A stretch of 64,000 bases of DNA from Burkholderia plantarii. Lineage in GTDB: Bacteria > Pseudomonadota > Gammaproteobacteria > Burkholderiales > Burkholderiaceae. The stretch lies in the NCBI RefSeq assembly GCF_001411805.1, contig NZ_CP007213.1, positions 1,798,001 to 1,862,000 of the forward strand, in the 5' to 3' direction. Shown here one piece after another: positions 17,528-26,484 of the stretch (the first letter of the stretch is position 1; every line of letters begins with the position of its first letter). The notes below the pieces were generated by a model. The model was given only the letters and a program-made list of their open reading frames with translations, ran no database searches and was not told the origin of the DNA. Position numbers and translations under genes: made by a program.

Positions 17528-18562
17528 TCAGGCGCGTTCATACCAGGCCTTCGATTGATTGACGATGCGCACCACCAGCAGCATGACGGGCACCTCGATC
17601 AGCACGCCCACCACGGTTGCCAGGGCCGCGCCCGAGTGGAAGCCGAACAGGCCGATGGCGGCGGCCACGGCGAGTTCGAAGAAGTTTGATGCGCCGATCA
17701 GGGCGGACGGGCACGCCACGCTGTGCTTTTCTCCCACGGCCCGGTTGAGCCAGTAGGCAAGCGCGGCATTGAAGAACACCTGGATCAGGATCGGCACCGC
17801 CAGCAGGGCGATGACCAGCGGCTGGCGGAGAATCGCCTCGCCCTGGAATGCGAACAGCAGGACCAGGGTAGCCAGCAGCGCCACGATCGACCAGGGGCCG
17901 ATTCTCGTCATGGCGGCATCGAAGGCGGCTGGTCCGTTGGCCAGCAGCATTCGCCGCCAGCACTGCGCGAGGATCACCGGGATCACGATGTAGAGCGCCA
18001 CCGAGGTCAGTAGCGTCGCCCACGGCACCGTGATCGCCGACATCCCCAGCAGCAGGCCGACCAGCGGCGCGAACGCGAACACCATGATGCCGTCGTTCAA
18101 CGCGACCTGCGAGAGCGTGAACAGCGGGTCGCCGCCCGTCAGCCGGCTCCAGACGAACACCATCGCGGTACAGGGCGCCGCGGCCAGCAGTATCAAGCCG
18201 GCGACGTAGCTGTCGAGCTGATCGGCCGGCAGCATCGGCGCGAAGAGATGCCGGATGAACAGCCATCCGAGCAGCGCCATCGAGAACGGCTTGACCAGCC
18301 AGTTGACGATCAGGGTCACGCCGATGCCCTTGACGTGCCGGCGTACCTCGTGCAAGGCGCCGAAATCGACCTTGACCAGCATCGGAATGATCATCACCCA
18401 GATCAGCAGCCCGACCGGCACGTTCACCCGCGCGTATTCGAGGCGGCCGATCGACTGGAACACGCCGGGCATCATCTGGCCGAGTCCGATGCCGGCGAGG
18501 ATGCACAAGGCGACCCACACCGTGAGATAGCGTTCGAAACGGTTGATCGCGGGCTTGCCCAT
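17528..18562 (-). CDS. Arsenite efflux transporter (ACR3 family)
   Basis: This inner-membrane arsenite/H+ antiporter of 344 residues has ten predicted helices. The conserved Cys of ACR3 helix 4 is present in LLAAAPCTAMVFVWS, and ALIGASNFFELAVA matches the helix-9 signature. It is ACR3 rather than the larger ArsB. The ATG at 18562 shares one base with the arsR stop (TGATG), so the two are translationally coupled; the preceding GTG is less likely. It exports the arsenite made by ArsC. Confidence 0.96.
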   Translation of the reverse strand: MGKPAINRFERYLTVWVALCILAGIGLGQMMPGVFQSIGRLEYARVNVPVGLLIWVMIIPMLVKVDFGALHEVRRHVKGIGVTLIVNWLVKPFSMALLGWLFIRHLFAPMLPADQLDSYVAGLILLAAAPCTAMVFVWSRLTGGDPLFTLSQVALNDGIMVFAFAPLVGLLLGMSAITVPWATLLTSVALYIVIPVILAQCWRRMLLANGPAAFDAAMTRIGPWSIVALLATLVLLFAFQGEAILRQPLVIALLAVPILIQVFFNAALAYWLNRAVGEKHSVACPSALIGASNFFELAVAAAIGLFGFHSGAALATVVGVLIEVPVMLLVVRIVNQSKAWYERA

Positions 18563-18900
18563 CACGCGGCTCCCTCGTCAGGCGTCGCGCAGCCGCCCGC
18601 TGCCGGCAGGCAAGGATTGCCCGCGCAGCAGTTCTCGGTCAGGAAGCCGAGCAAGTCGTTCATGACGCTGAAGTTCGCGGAATAGATCATGAACCGGCCC
18701 TGCTGCCGGACGCTCGCCAGCCCGGCGTGGCTGAGTTCCTTCATGTGAAAGGACAGCGACGATGGCGCGATCTCGAGGCGCTCGCCGATCTGCCCGGCGG
18801 CCAGGCCAGCGGGGCCGGCTTCCACGAGCAGACGAAAGATGCCCAGCCGTGAAACCTGAGCGAGGGCGCCAAGCGCGCGGACGGCGGAGTTCATTTCCAT
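18562..18900 (-). CDS. arsR: ArsR family arsenic-responsive repressor
   Basis: This is a small winged-helix metalloregulator of 112 residues that represses the ars operon until As(III) binds. The helix-turn-helix is visible in GQIGERLEIAPSSLSFHMKE, and the wing in GLASVRQQGRFMIYS. The classic ELCVCDL As-binding motif of E. coli ArsR is absent. Instead a C-terminal group of cysteines (NCCAGNPC and a further Cys near residue 104) suggests the C-terminal As(III) site known from other ArsR subgroups. The start is fixed by the palindrome immediately upstream. Confidence 0.94.
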   Translation of the reverse strand: MEMNSAVRALGALAQVSRLGIFRLLVEAGPAGLAAGQIGERLEIAPSSLSFHMKELSHAGLASVRQQGRFMIYSANFSVMNDLLGFLTENCCAGNPCLPAAGGCATPDEGAA

Positions 18901-18901
18901 G

Positions 18902-18919
18902 TTTCGATGATAATCGAAA
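18902..18919. promoter_or_regulatory. ArsR operator candidate
   Basis: TTTCGAT, then 4 bases, then ATCGAAA is a perfect 7-bp-arm dyad directly before the arsR ATG. Its position and AT-rich dyad fit autoregulation by ArsR. Assignment rests on location and symmetry, not on a proven motif. Confidence 0.6.
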
Positions 18920-19021
18920 TGTTGAAACGAGCGAAAGGCCGGCTTGAAAAATCCCACGTTCGCGGCAGAGCGGACGGTTTTCGCATCGAGGCAGGCGAAC
19001 GCGGCTTCACGGCCGCGGCGC

Positions 19022-19052
19022 TTGCCGACACCCGCGGCACATGCGCTATCAT
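19022..19052 (+). promoter_or_regulatory. Candidate sigma-70 promoter of the nuclease/helicase operon
   Basis: TTGCCG (19022-19027) and TATCAT (19047-19052) are separated by 19 bases, slightly long. They would place the transcript start near 19059, exactly at the LexA box. This agrees with a translation start downstream at the GTG at 19090. Confidence 0.45.
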
Positions 19053-19058
19053 TCATCC

Positions 19059-19074
19059 CTGTACAAACGTACAG
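19059..19074. promoter_or_regulatory. LexA (SOS) box
   Basis: CTGTACAAACGTACAG matches the proteobacterial SOS box CTGT-N8-ACAG perfectly and is nearly a full palindrome. It lies 15 bp before the GTG start of the VRR-NUC nuclease and just after the candidate -10. A bound repressor would therefore block transcription of this two-gene DNA repair operon. Confidence 0.8.
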
Positions 19075-19089
19075 CTTCCGACCATTTCC

Positions 19090-20823
19090 GTGCCGCCCGC
19101 CGTTCCCGCTCCCTACGCCTTCTATTACCTCGACAACTTCGAGCGCGCGCTCGCCTGGATCGCCGGGCGTTACGACGACCTGCTCGACCTGGCCGAGCAG
19201 GCATTCCTGCGCGAGTTCGCCGGCTTGCCGCGCGCCTCGCGCGCGCTGCTGGTGCGGATGCTGATGCGCAGCGGGCCGTGGTTCCGGCGCAGCAAGCTCG
19301 CCTATGACGAGATCGGCGACACGGCCGCGGCCGCCGCGCCGCTGGTGGCGCTGGGCTGGATCGACGCGGCGCCGGCGCTGGCGCTCGACGCCGTGTTCGC
19401 GCTGGCCACGCGCCCGGAACTGGCGCAGCGCTTCGCGGCGCCGAAGGGCGCGCGCAAGGCCGACTGGCTCGACGCGCTGCGCGCCGAGGCCGGCCACGCG
19501 CTCGAGCAGCCGTTCGAGGCCTGGCTGCCGGCCACCGGCGACAACGTGTTCGAGGTCCGCATCGGCGCGCTGTGCGAGCGGCTGCGGCTGATGTTCTTCG
19601 GCAACCTGCATCAGGACTGGTCCGAGTTCGTGCTCGCCGATCTCGGCGTGTTCCAGTACGAGCGGGTGGACATCGCGCCGTCCTCGCGCGCGTTCCAGCA
19701 GCGCGCCGACGTGGATGCGTATCTCGCGCTGTTCGTCTGCCGCGAGGCGCTGGCCGCCTGGCCCGACGACGCGCCGCTCGACGCGCTGACGGCCGAGGTG
19801 GGCGCCGTGGCGTGCGGGCAGGGCTGGCTCGAGATGCGCCGCGCCAAGCTGCTGCACGGCATCGGCAACGCCTGCGAGCGGCGCGCCGACTGGCCCGGCG
19901 CGCTGGCCGCCTATGCGGCGAGCGGCTGGCCCGGCAGCCGGCACCGCCGCATCCGCGTGCTGGAGCGCTGCGGGTGCGACGCCGACGCGCTCGCGCTGGC
20001 CGAGGCGGCCTCGGCGCAGCCGGAGAGCGAGGAGGAGCGCCAGCGCGTGGCGCGCATGCTGCCGCGCCTGCTCCGGCGCGCGGGCCGGCCCGTCGCGCGA
20101 GCCGCGGGCGCCGTGCTGGTGGCGCGCGAGACGCTGGTGCTCGCGGTGCCGCGCGTGCCGCATTCGGTCGAGACGGCGGTGGGCATGCATCTGTCGGGCG
20201 ATGGCGCGATCGTCTATTACGTCGAGAACACGCTGATCAATTCGCTGTTCGGCCTGCTGTGCTGGGACGCCGTGTTCGCGGCCGTGCCCGGCGCGTTCTT
20301 CCACCCGTTCCAGCGCGGCCCGGCCGACCTGCACGCGCCCGACTTCCGCGCGCGTCGCGCGGCGCGTTTCGACGCCTGCCTCGCGCAGCTCGAGTCGGAC
20401 GCCTGGCGCGAGACGGTGCTGCGCCGCCATGCGGAGAAGGCGGGCCTCCAGTCGCCGTTCGTGTTCTGGGGCGCGCTCGACGACGCGCTGCTCACGCTGG
20501 CGCTCGACTGCATCGATCCCGTGCATCTGCGGCGCTGCTTCGAGCGCCTGCTCGACGATCCGCGCGGCAACCGCTCGGGGCTGCCGGACCTGATCCGCTT
20601 CTGGCCGGCCGAGCGCCGCTACGAACTGATCGAGGTGAAGGGGCCGGGCGACCGCCTGCAGGACAACCAGATCCGCTGGCTCGACTACTGCGTCGGGCAC
20701 GGCATGCCGGTGCGCGTGATCGACGTCGAATGGGCGGCGCAGATCGTGCCGGCCTCGCATGCGGGGGCGCGGATGGACGCTGCCGCTGCCGCTGCAGCAG
20801 GGCTGGCGGAGCCGGGCGCATGA
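19090..20823 (+). CDS. VRR-NUC domain nuclease (bacterial FAN1-like)
   Basis: This is a structure-specific DNA nuclease related to human FAN1, which trims flaps and processes interstrand crosslinks. The 577 residues have an N-terminal SAP-like/DNA-binding region (LLVRMLMRSGPWFRRSKLAY), a TPR-like helical middle (WPGALAAYAAS and following) and a C-terminal VRR-NUC fold. The PD-(D/E)XK catalytic set is seen in GLPDLIRFW and YELIEVKGPGDRLQDNQ. The GTG at 19090 is preferred because the LexA box and promoter lie just upstream, so an earlier ATG in the same frame would precede the transcript. Its stop overlaps the helicase start (ATGA), so the two proteins are coupled and probably cooperate. Confidence 0.9.
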   Translation: MPPAVPAPYAFYYLDNFERALAWIAGRYDDLLDLAEQAFLREFAGLPRASRALLVRMLMRSGPWFRRSKLAYDEIGDTAAAAAPLVALGWIDAAPALALDAVFALATRPELAQRFAAPKGARKADWLDALRAEAGHALEQPFEAWLPATGDNVFEVRIGALCERLRLMFFGNLHQDWSEFVLADLGVFQYERVDIAPSSRAFQQRADVDAYLALFVCREALAAWPDDAPLDALTAEVGAVACGQGWLEMRRAKLLHGIGNACERRADWPGALAAYAASGWPGSRHRRIRVLERCGCDADALALAEAASAQPESEEERQRVARMLPRLLRRAGRPVARAAGAVLVARETLVLAVPRVPHSVETAVGMHLSGDGAIVYYVENTLINSLFGLLCWDAVFAAVPGAFFHPFQRGPADLHAPDFRARRAARFDACLAQLESDAWRETVLRRHAEKAGLQSPFVFWGALDDALLTLALDCIDPVHLRRCFERLLDDPRGNRSGLPDLIRFWPAERRYELIEVKGPGDRLQDNQIRWLDYCVGHGMPVRVIDVEWAAQIVPASHAGARMDAAAAAAAGLAEPGA

Positions 20824-23498
20824 ACTACACCGTGGCCGTGCGCGCGATGTGCGAGTTCACCGCGAAGCACGGCGATCTCGACCTGCGCTTCACGCCGGCG
20901 CCGTCGGCGCAGGAGGGGATCATCGGCCACGGCATCGTCACCTCGCGGCGCGACGACGGCTACGAGCGCGAGATCGTGCTGACGGGCGAGCACGGCAACG
21001 TGACGGTGCGCGGCCGTGCCGACGGCTACGATCCGGCGCTGAACCGCATCGAGGAAATCAAGACCTATCGCGGCGACCTGAACCGCATGCCCGCCAACCA
21101 TCGCGCGCTGCACTGGGCGCAGGCGCGCGTGTACGGGCACCTGCTCTGCAAGCTGCGCGACCTCGCGAACCTGACCGTGGCGATCGTCTATTTCGACGTC
21201 GATTCGCACCAGGAATCGGTGTTGACCGAGACGCACAGCGCCGAATCGCTGCGCGACTGGTTCGAGTCGCAATGCGAGCGCTTCGCCGCGTTCGCGGCAC
21301 GCGAGACGGCGCACCGCGCGGCACGCGACGCCGCGCTGCGGGTGCTGCCGTTTCCGCACGGCGCGTTTCGCAGCGGGCAGCGCGCGCTGGCCGCCGACGT
21401 CTATCGCGCCGCGCGTGACGGCCGCGCGCTGCTCGCGCAGGCGCCGACCGGGATCGGCAAGACGGTCGGCACGCTGTTTCCGATGCTGCGCGCCTGCGGG
21501 GACGGCTATCTCGACCGCGTGCTGTTCCTGACCGCGAAGACGCCGGGCCGCGCGCTCGCGCTCGATGCGCTCGACTTGCTGCGCGGCGCGCATGCGGAAA
21601 CGGCGGGGGGCGACGGGCAGGCTGTCGCCGGCTCGTCCGATGACGCGACCGCGATTCGCGCCGCCGCCGAGAAGGCCACGGAAGAGGCGGCGCCGGGCGT
21701 GGTCTTGGCGGCCTGCGTGGGCGATGCGCGGGGGACGCCTTCGCAGGCGGTCCCGGCTGTCGTCACCGATGCCGTTTCCGGCGTCGCGCCGGACGATGAC
21801 GGCGGTGTGGCCGCAGTCGCCGTCACCGACGATGCTTCGATTGCAGCCGGCGGCGCCGGCGGCTCGAACGCCGCGATCGCCGATCGAGCCGCCTCCACCC
21901 CGGTCGCTCGCGACCGGCCGGTTCCTCCCGCCGCAAGTTCCGCGGCTGCCGGCACCCGTGCTCCAGCGATCGATTCCGCCACCACCGCCACCGCGCTGCC
22001 CCTGCGCACGCTCGAACTCGTCGCGCGCGACAAGGCCTGCGAGCATCCGGACCGCGCCTGTCACGGCGAATCGTGTCCGCTCGCGCGCGGCTTCTACGAT
22101 CGGCTCGACGCCGCTCGCGCCGTGGCGCTCGCGCGTCTCAGGCTCGACCGCGCCACGGTGCGCGAGGTGGCGCTCGCGCACGAGATCTGCCCGTACTATC
22201 TCGCGCAGGAGCTGGCGCGCTGGGCCGACGTGATCGTCGGCGACTACAACTACTACTACGACGGCAGCGCGCTGCTGCATTCGCTCGCGGTGCAGAACCA
22301 GTGGCGGATCGGCGTGCTCGTCGACGAGGCCCACAACCTGCTCGACCGCGCGCGGGGCATGTACAGCGCGACGCTCGACCAGTTCGTGCTGGCCGACGCG
22401 AAGCGGCGCGCGACGCCCGCGCTCGCCGCGCCGCTGGAGCGGCTCAATCGCGAATGGAACGCGCTGAACCGCGAGCTGGAACAGGACTACGTGGTGCAGG
22501 CCACGGTGCCGTCGGCGCTGCTGCTGGCCGCGCAGCGCTTCATCGGCCGCGTCAGCGAACTGCTGGCCGACGTGCCGCTGTCGATCGAGCCGCAGGTGCT
22601 GCAGTTCGCGTTCGACGCGATGCATTTCGTGAACCTGGCCGAGCAGTTCGACACGCATTCGATCTTCGACATCACGCGCGTGGCGGGCGAAGCGGCGCGC
22701 GTGCGCGGCTCGCGCGGCGGGCGCGCGAAGTCGGTGCTGTGCGTGCGCAACGTGATTCCCGCCGATTTCCTCGCGCCGCGCCATGCGTTCGCGCGCGCCA
22801 CCGTGCTGTTCTCCGGCACGCTGAGCCCGTTCCATTTCTATCGCGACACGCTCGGGCTGCCGGACGGCACGCCCGCGCTCGACGTCGACGGGCCGTTTCG
22901 CGCCTCGCAGTTGCAGGTCCACGTGGCCAGCCACGTCTCGACGCGCTGGCGCGACCGCGAGGGGTCGCTGGCGCCGATCGTCGAACTGATCGCGACGCAG
23001 TACGCGCGGCGGCCCGGCAACTACCTCGGCTTCCTGAGCAGCTTCGATTACCTGCGGCGCATCGTGGAACTGATGCGCGAGCGGCACCCCGAGGTGCCCG
23101 TCTGGGCGCAGGAACGCGGCATGGACGAGGCCGCGCGCGACGCGTTCCTCGCACGCTTTCGCGACGGCGGCCGCGGCGTGGGCTTTGCCGTGCTCGGCGG
23201 CGCGTTCGCCGAGGGCATCGATCTGGCCGGCGACCGGCTGATCGGCGCGTTCATCGCCACGCTCGGGCTGCCGCAGGTCAACGACGTCAACGAACAGATG
23301 CGTCGCGCGCTCGACGCGCGTTTCGGCAGCGGCTACGACTACATGTACCTGTTCCCGGGCATGCAGAAGGTGGTGCAGGCCGCCGGGCGCGTGATCCGCA
23401 CCGAACACGACGAGGGCGTCGTGCATCTGATCGACGACCGGTACCGGCGCCGTGAGGTGCAGCGGCTGCTGCCGAGGTGGTGGCGGATCGAGGGGTAG
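20820..23498 (+). CDS. DinG/XPD-family ATP-dependent DNA helicase with N-terminal nuclease-like region
   Basis: This 892-residue superfamily-2 helicase is likely 5'-to-3' with an Fe-S cluster. The first 170 residues contain a PD-(D/E)XK-like segment (RIEEIKTYRGDLNRMP). Walker A APTGIGKT starts at residue 208 and the DEAH box (VDEAHN) is near residue 502. Four Cys at 407, 414, 419 and 457 fit the XPD/DinG Fe-S domain. C-terminal motifs include FSGTLSPFHFY, GAFAEGIDLAGD and QAAGRVIRTEHDEG. An Ala/Asp/Val-rich low-complexity insert occupies about residues 260-395, between the first motif and the Cys cluster. It overlaps the upstream nuclease stop by 4 bp and shares its SOS-type control. Confidence 0.92.
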   Translation: MNYTVAVRAMCEFTAKHGDLDLRFTPAPSAQEGIIGHGIVTSRRDDGYEREIVLTGEHGNVTVRGRADGYDPALNRIEEIKTYRGDLNRMPANHRALHWAQARVYGHLLCKLRDLANLTVAIVYFDVDSHQESVLTETHSAESLRDWFESQCERFAAFAARETAHRAARDAALRVLPFPHGAFRSGQRALAADVYRAARDGRALLAQAPTGIGKTVGTLFPMLRACGDGYLDRVLFLTAKTPGRALALDALDLLRGAHAETAGGDGQAVAGSSDDATAIRAAAEKATEEAAPGVVLAACVGDARGTPSQAVPAVVTDAVSGVAPDDDGGVAAVAVTDDASIAAGGAGGSNAAIADRAASTPVARDRPVPPAASSAAAGTRAPAIDSATTATALPLRTLELVARDKACEHPDRACHGESCPLARGFYDRLDAARAVALARLRLDRATVREVALAHEICPYYLAQELARWADVIVGDYNYYYDGSALLHSLAVQNQWRIGVLVDEAHNLLDRARGMYSATLDQFVLADAKRRATPALAAPLERLNREWNALNRELEQDYVVQATVPSALLLAAQRFIGRVSELLADVPLSIEPQVLQFAFDAMHFVNLAEQFDTHSIFDITRVAGEAARVRGSRGGRAKSVLCVRNVIPADFLAPRHAFARATVLFSGTLSPFHFYRDTLGLPDGTPALDVDGPFRASQLQVHVASHVSTRWRDREGSLAPIVELIATQYARRPGNYLGFLSSFDYLRRIVELMRERHPEVPVWAQERGMDEAARDAFLARFRDGGRGVGFAVLGGAFAEGIDLAGDRLIGAFIATLGLPQVNDVNEQMRRALDARFGSGYDYMYLFPGMQKVVQAAGRVIRTEHDEGVVHLIDDRYRRREVQRLLPRWWRIEG

Positions 23499-23503
23499 TC
23501 TTA

Positions 23504-24068
23504 CTGTGTCAATAAATTCCTACCATGACAGAAACTTCTGCATCCATGGCGCGAGCAATGATGAACTGGGAGACGTCGTTCGAGCGGTATCTGGCATTTG
23601 TGCGAAGCGCTTGGGCATCACGATCGCGCATCAGGCTTGAAGGGCTATTGCCAAGGGCTGATGCTGCCATTTCGGCGCAAGAGCATCGAGCCATTGGCGG
23701 CACATCTGGAACCGGAGCAGGTAAGCGCACGGCACCAGTCGCAGCATCATTTCGTGGCGAAGTCGGAATGGTCTGATACGGCGCTGCTCGAGCAGGTGCG
23801 GCGCTGGGTACTGCCGCACATGGACCCCGCTGGCGGGTTGTACCGGATCCTTGACGACACTGGATTTCCCAAGAAGGGCAAGCATTCGGTCGGCGTGGCG
23901 CGTCAATTCTGCGGTCAGTTGGGCCAGCAGGACAACTGCCAGATTGCGGTGAGCCTGCCAGTGGCGACGGAAGACGCAAGCCTACCGGTGTCGTATCGAC
24001 TGTATCTGCCGCGTGAATGGAGCGATGCTCCCGCGCGACGACGGAAAGCAGGCGTGCCCGAAGAAATC
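23504..24068 (+). pseudogene. IS701-family transposase remnant (5' part, frameshifted)
   Basis: The remnant begins with a terminal-repeat-like CTGTGTCAATAAATT. Coding starts at the ATG at 23546 (MARAMMNWETSFERYLAF). A one-base loss near 23612 shifts the frame, and the reading continues as LKGYCQGLMLPFRRKSIEPL, ILDDTGFPKKGKHSVGVARQ and FCGQLGQQDNCQIAVSLPVA, then RLYLPREWSDAPARRRK. These are typical N-terminal and first-catalytic-Asp regions of IS701/IS4-like DDE transposases. The C-terminal half, with the remaining Asp and Glu, is missing. The sequence switches to an IS3-type fragment near 24058-24068. The element is inactive. Confidence 0.85.
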
Positions 24069-24159
24069 GCTGGGCGGTCTGACGCCTGCGACCTACGCTC
24101 GCCGACTGGCGGCAAAAGCCAAGACATCAACCCAGGATTCTAAAGCCGGGCGCTACTGA
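24058..24159 (+). pseudogene. IS3-family (IS407-like) transposase orfB 3' fragment
   Basis: In a different frame from the IS701 remnant, the DNA encodes PKKSLGGLTPATYARRLAAK and a short tail ending in SKAGRY and a stop. This is the standard C-terminus of the integrase (orfB) of IS3-family elements. Only about 33 codons survive. The joint with the IS701 fragment falls in the shared bases around CCCGAAGAAATCGC, so one insertion or deletion event fused the two. Confidence 0.75.
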
Positions 24160-24429
24160 AAACGAGGGGACGTCGGACGTGTGGGCGGTCGGCAAGGTGA
24201 CCACGATGCAGGCTGGCGAAGACCATATTGGAAACCACAGGGTGCCTGGACGGTTGGTGGGACCGATCGTCGTGCGCCTCGCGGATGGGCTGCGGACAAA
24301 TACGACGACGGACCGCACGGTTAGGCGATACCGGTGCTTACAGGCAATAGCTCGTCTGCAAACGTGCTCGGCCCTCGACTGCTCGTCGGGGAGCGGCCCG
24401 CCGCTGGCTGCGCTAGGCTGGACCTGTGT

Positions 24430-24993
24430 CTAATGCGGAGCCAATCGTGCGATTAGCGCCGGTAGATCGGTCCACGTAACGCGTCGTATCGGCAGGATGA
24501 CGTTCGCGCCGGGAAAGGTGTCGGTGAATGGGGCCGACTCGTTGCCGCTGATACGCCGGTAGAACTCTCGCGCCTGCGTGTTGCCATCGAGCACGTAAAG
24601 GTAAAGCGGCCGCCCTGGCCAGCCTTCGATCGCGCGGGCGGCGCACTGTGCAAGCAGTCGCTTGCCAAGGCCGCAGCCCTGGAACGCGGGAAGGACGTGT
24701 AGGTTGTCGAGGTAGACGCCGTATTCCGGTTCCGACGCGGGCCTGAGACAGCTGAAGCCCGCAGGCGTGCCATCGACGCGGCCGAGCGAGATCTCCAGCG
24801 GTCCGTCGGCACCTTCGAGCAGGCGGGCCCGCCACGTGACGCGACGCTCGGTCGGAGCCCGATGCATCAAGTAGTCGGCCGGTAGCAGCCCGGCATACGC
24901 GTGCTGCCAGCTGACGGTTTGGATGGCAGCTATCGTGTCAACGAAGCCTTCGTCGTAGGGGCTGGTAATAAGAGGAAGGTCGATGCGAGGCAT
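24430..24993 (-). CDS. GNAT family N-acetyltransferase
   Basis: This is a single-domain acetyl-CoA-dependent acetyltransferase of about 187 residues. The acetyl-CoA site is seen in LDNLHVLPAFQGCGLGKRLL (beta-4 plus the Q/RxxGxG/A pyrophosphate loop), followed by LYLYVLDGNTQAREFYRR, the usual beta-5/alpha-4 wording. The substrate is unknown. Starts are possible at 25044 (GTG), 25032 and 24993; the last gives the compact N-terminus usual for the fold, and none has a clear ribosome site. It is the first intact gene inside the island, after about 270 bp (24160-24429) in which I see no gene. Confidence 0.82.
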   Translation of the reverse strand: MPRIDLPLITSPYDEGFVDTIAAIQTVSWQHAYAGLLPADYLMHRAPTERRVTWRARLLEGADGPLEISLGRVDGTPAGFSCLRPASEPEYGVYLDNLHVLPAFQGCGLGKRLLAQCAARAIEGWPGRPLYLYVLDGNTQAREFYRRISGNESAPFTDTFPGANVILPIRRVTWTDLPALIARLAPH

Positions 24994-25398
24994 AGGGAGG
25001 CTCTGGAAGGCGACTTCTGCATTCTGCCGCATTGCAGGGCTCACCGGCAGCGATTGATCGTGACCAGCGTGTTGCTGGACGCCCGTCTCCTAGGCCGCTC
25101 TGTTGACGGGCTGCCGCTCGGGCGCGGGTCGCGGTGCGCGAGTGCGGAGGCTGGTGCCATGCACAGCCTGGGTCCGGTGCTGGGCGGCACCGCCACACGA
25201 GGTCGACGTGCCGACGAACCGCACGGCAGCGGTCGTCCGGGTTCGATCGGTTGCGGCTGTTCCATGCGCTCAATCCCGCCCTTGATCCTTCGTCATGTCG
25301 CGTTGATATCTGGAATGACGTGTTAGGATTTTGCAAAAATCGAATGCCATTTTTTTCGGCATCAAATATTTCGATCTTTACCTGAAGAGAATAAAAAA
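24994..25398. other. Intergenic stretch, no gene seen
   Basis: About 400 bp separates the acetyltransferase from the next gene. Short open frames exist on both strands but none resembles a known protein. The last 90 bp turn AT-rich (TTTTTTCGGCATCAAATATT and following) and probably hold the promoter of the retropepsin-like gene. Confidence 0.5.
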
Positions 25399-26484
25399 AT
25401 GCGGCGAATTCCAGCGGGGATGGCTGAACTCTTGCTCTGTGCGATCTTGCTCTCGCAAACCGCTTGCGACGAGGTCAAGGTAAGCGTTCCCGATGACATC
25501 AAACCTGCTGTGGACGCGTACCGGCTGTCGAGTATCGGTGTTTCCGATTTGACCAGGCCGGAGATTCGGCGCTCGCTGGTTCAACTGAGCCGCGAGGCCT
25601 GCAATCGCGATGCAATGGGCCGCATGGCCGCGCAGATCGACCGGCTCGGTTACCGGCGCGAGAGTGCGGACGCGCTGGTCGGCTTCGTGGATCGATGCGG
25701 CAGGGCGGACGGATTCCTGAGCGCGGCTCTCGAGGATCTGATTGCCGCCAGCGACTCCAAAGGTGCGGTGGCGGTCGCCAATCGCCTGCTCGCGAACGAT
25801 GCCACCGAACCGCAATACTATTTCGATCGCGGCCGTGCCTACGAAGTCGGCCAGCTGGACGACGCGGCGCTGGCCGACTACATGCAAGTGCTGGCCTTGT
25901 CGCCGAACCGCGCGTCGATCACCAGCAACCTGTTCATCCGCATCGCCGATCTGCATGCCAAGGCCGGCCAGTATTGCGATGCGGTGAGCGCGATCCGGAT
26001 GTGGGTATCGGCCGATCCCGAGCGTGCCGACAACGCAGCAGCCAAGAATAGGATTGCCCGTTACGCCTCGCAGGCAAACTGTCCATCGAACTACGCCTCG
26101 GGGCAGGAGCGCTTCGCGCGCTCGAGCGGCAACACCATCCGAGTCAATGCACGCATCAATGGCGTGGAGGGCACCTTCATCGTCGATACCGGCGCGAGTT
26201 ATGTCATGACGAGCCGAGACTTCGCGCGGCGAGCCCGGATCGACACCGCGCAGGCCCGGCATATTCACCTGCAGACCGCCAATGGATCGCGTGAAGGCCT
26301 GCTCGCTCAAGCGAATTCCGTCACGCTCGGCAAGGTGGAGGCTTCCGCCGTGCCTGTGTCGGTCGACCCCGCGGCCAAGACACCGTTCGGGCAGGGTATC
26401 GACGGCCTGCTGGGCCAATCGTTTCTTTCGCGATTCGAAGTCTCATTCACACCAACGCAGTGGTCGATCCGGCAGCATTCCTGA
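25399..26484 (+). CDS. Retropepsin-like aspartic protease, putative lipoprotein
   Basis: This 361-residue secreted protein has a signal sequence (MAELLLCAILLSQTAC) with a Cys at its end, but the lipobox is atypical. Residues about 110-210 are helical and tetratricopeptide-like (EPQYYFDRGRAYEVGQLDDA, ADLHAKAGQYCDAVSAIRMW). The C-terminal third is a retropepsin-like aspartyl protease unit with the catalytic Asp263 in FIVDTGASYVM and the second strand motif DGLLGQSFLSRFEV. Such single-lobed proteins work as dimers. The substrate is unknown. The gene stands alone. Confidence 0.85.
   Translation: MRRIPAGMAELLLCAILLSQTACDEVKVSVPDDIKPAVDAYRLSSIGVSDLTRPEIRRSLVQLSREACNRDAMGRMAAQIDRLGYRRESADALVGFVDRCGRADGFLSAALEDLIAASDSKGAVAVANRLLANDATEPQYYFDRGRAYEVGQLDDAALADYMQVLALSPNRASITSNLFIRIADLHAKAGQYCDAVSAIRMWVSADPERADNAAAKNRIARYASQANCPSNYASGQERFARSSGNTIRVNARINGVEGTFIVDTGASYVMTSRDFARRARIDTAQARHIHLQTANGSREGLLAQANSVTLGKVEASAVPVSVDPAAKTPFGQGIDGLLGQSFLSRFEVSFTPTQWSIRQHS

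Noticed and set aside
18901..20760. Long minus-strand open frame upstream of and in frame with arsR
   Set aside because: It is antisense to the VRR-NUC nuclease. ArsR proteins start at MEMNSA with the operator just upstream, so the extension is not coding.
20685..23426. A 913-codon minus-strand frame
   Set aside because: It is antisense to the helicase, with Arg/His/Gln-biased composition and no domain signature.
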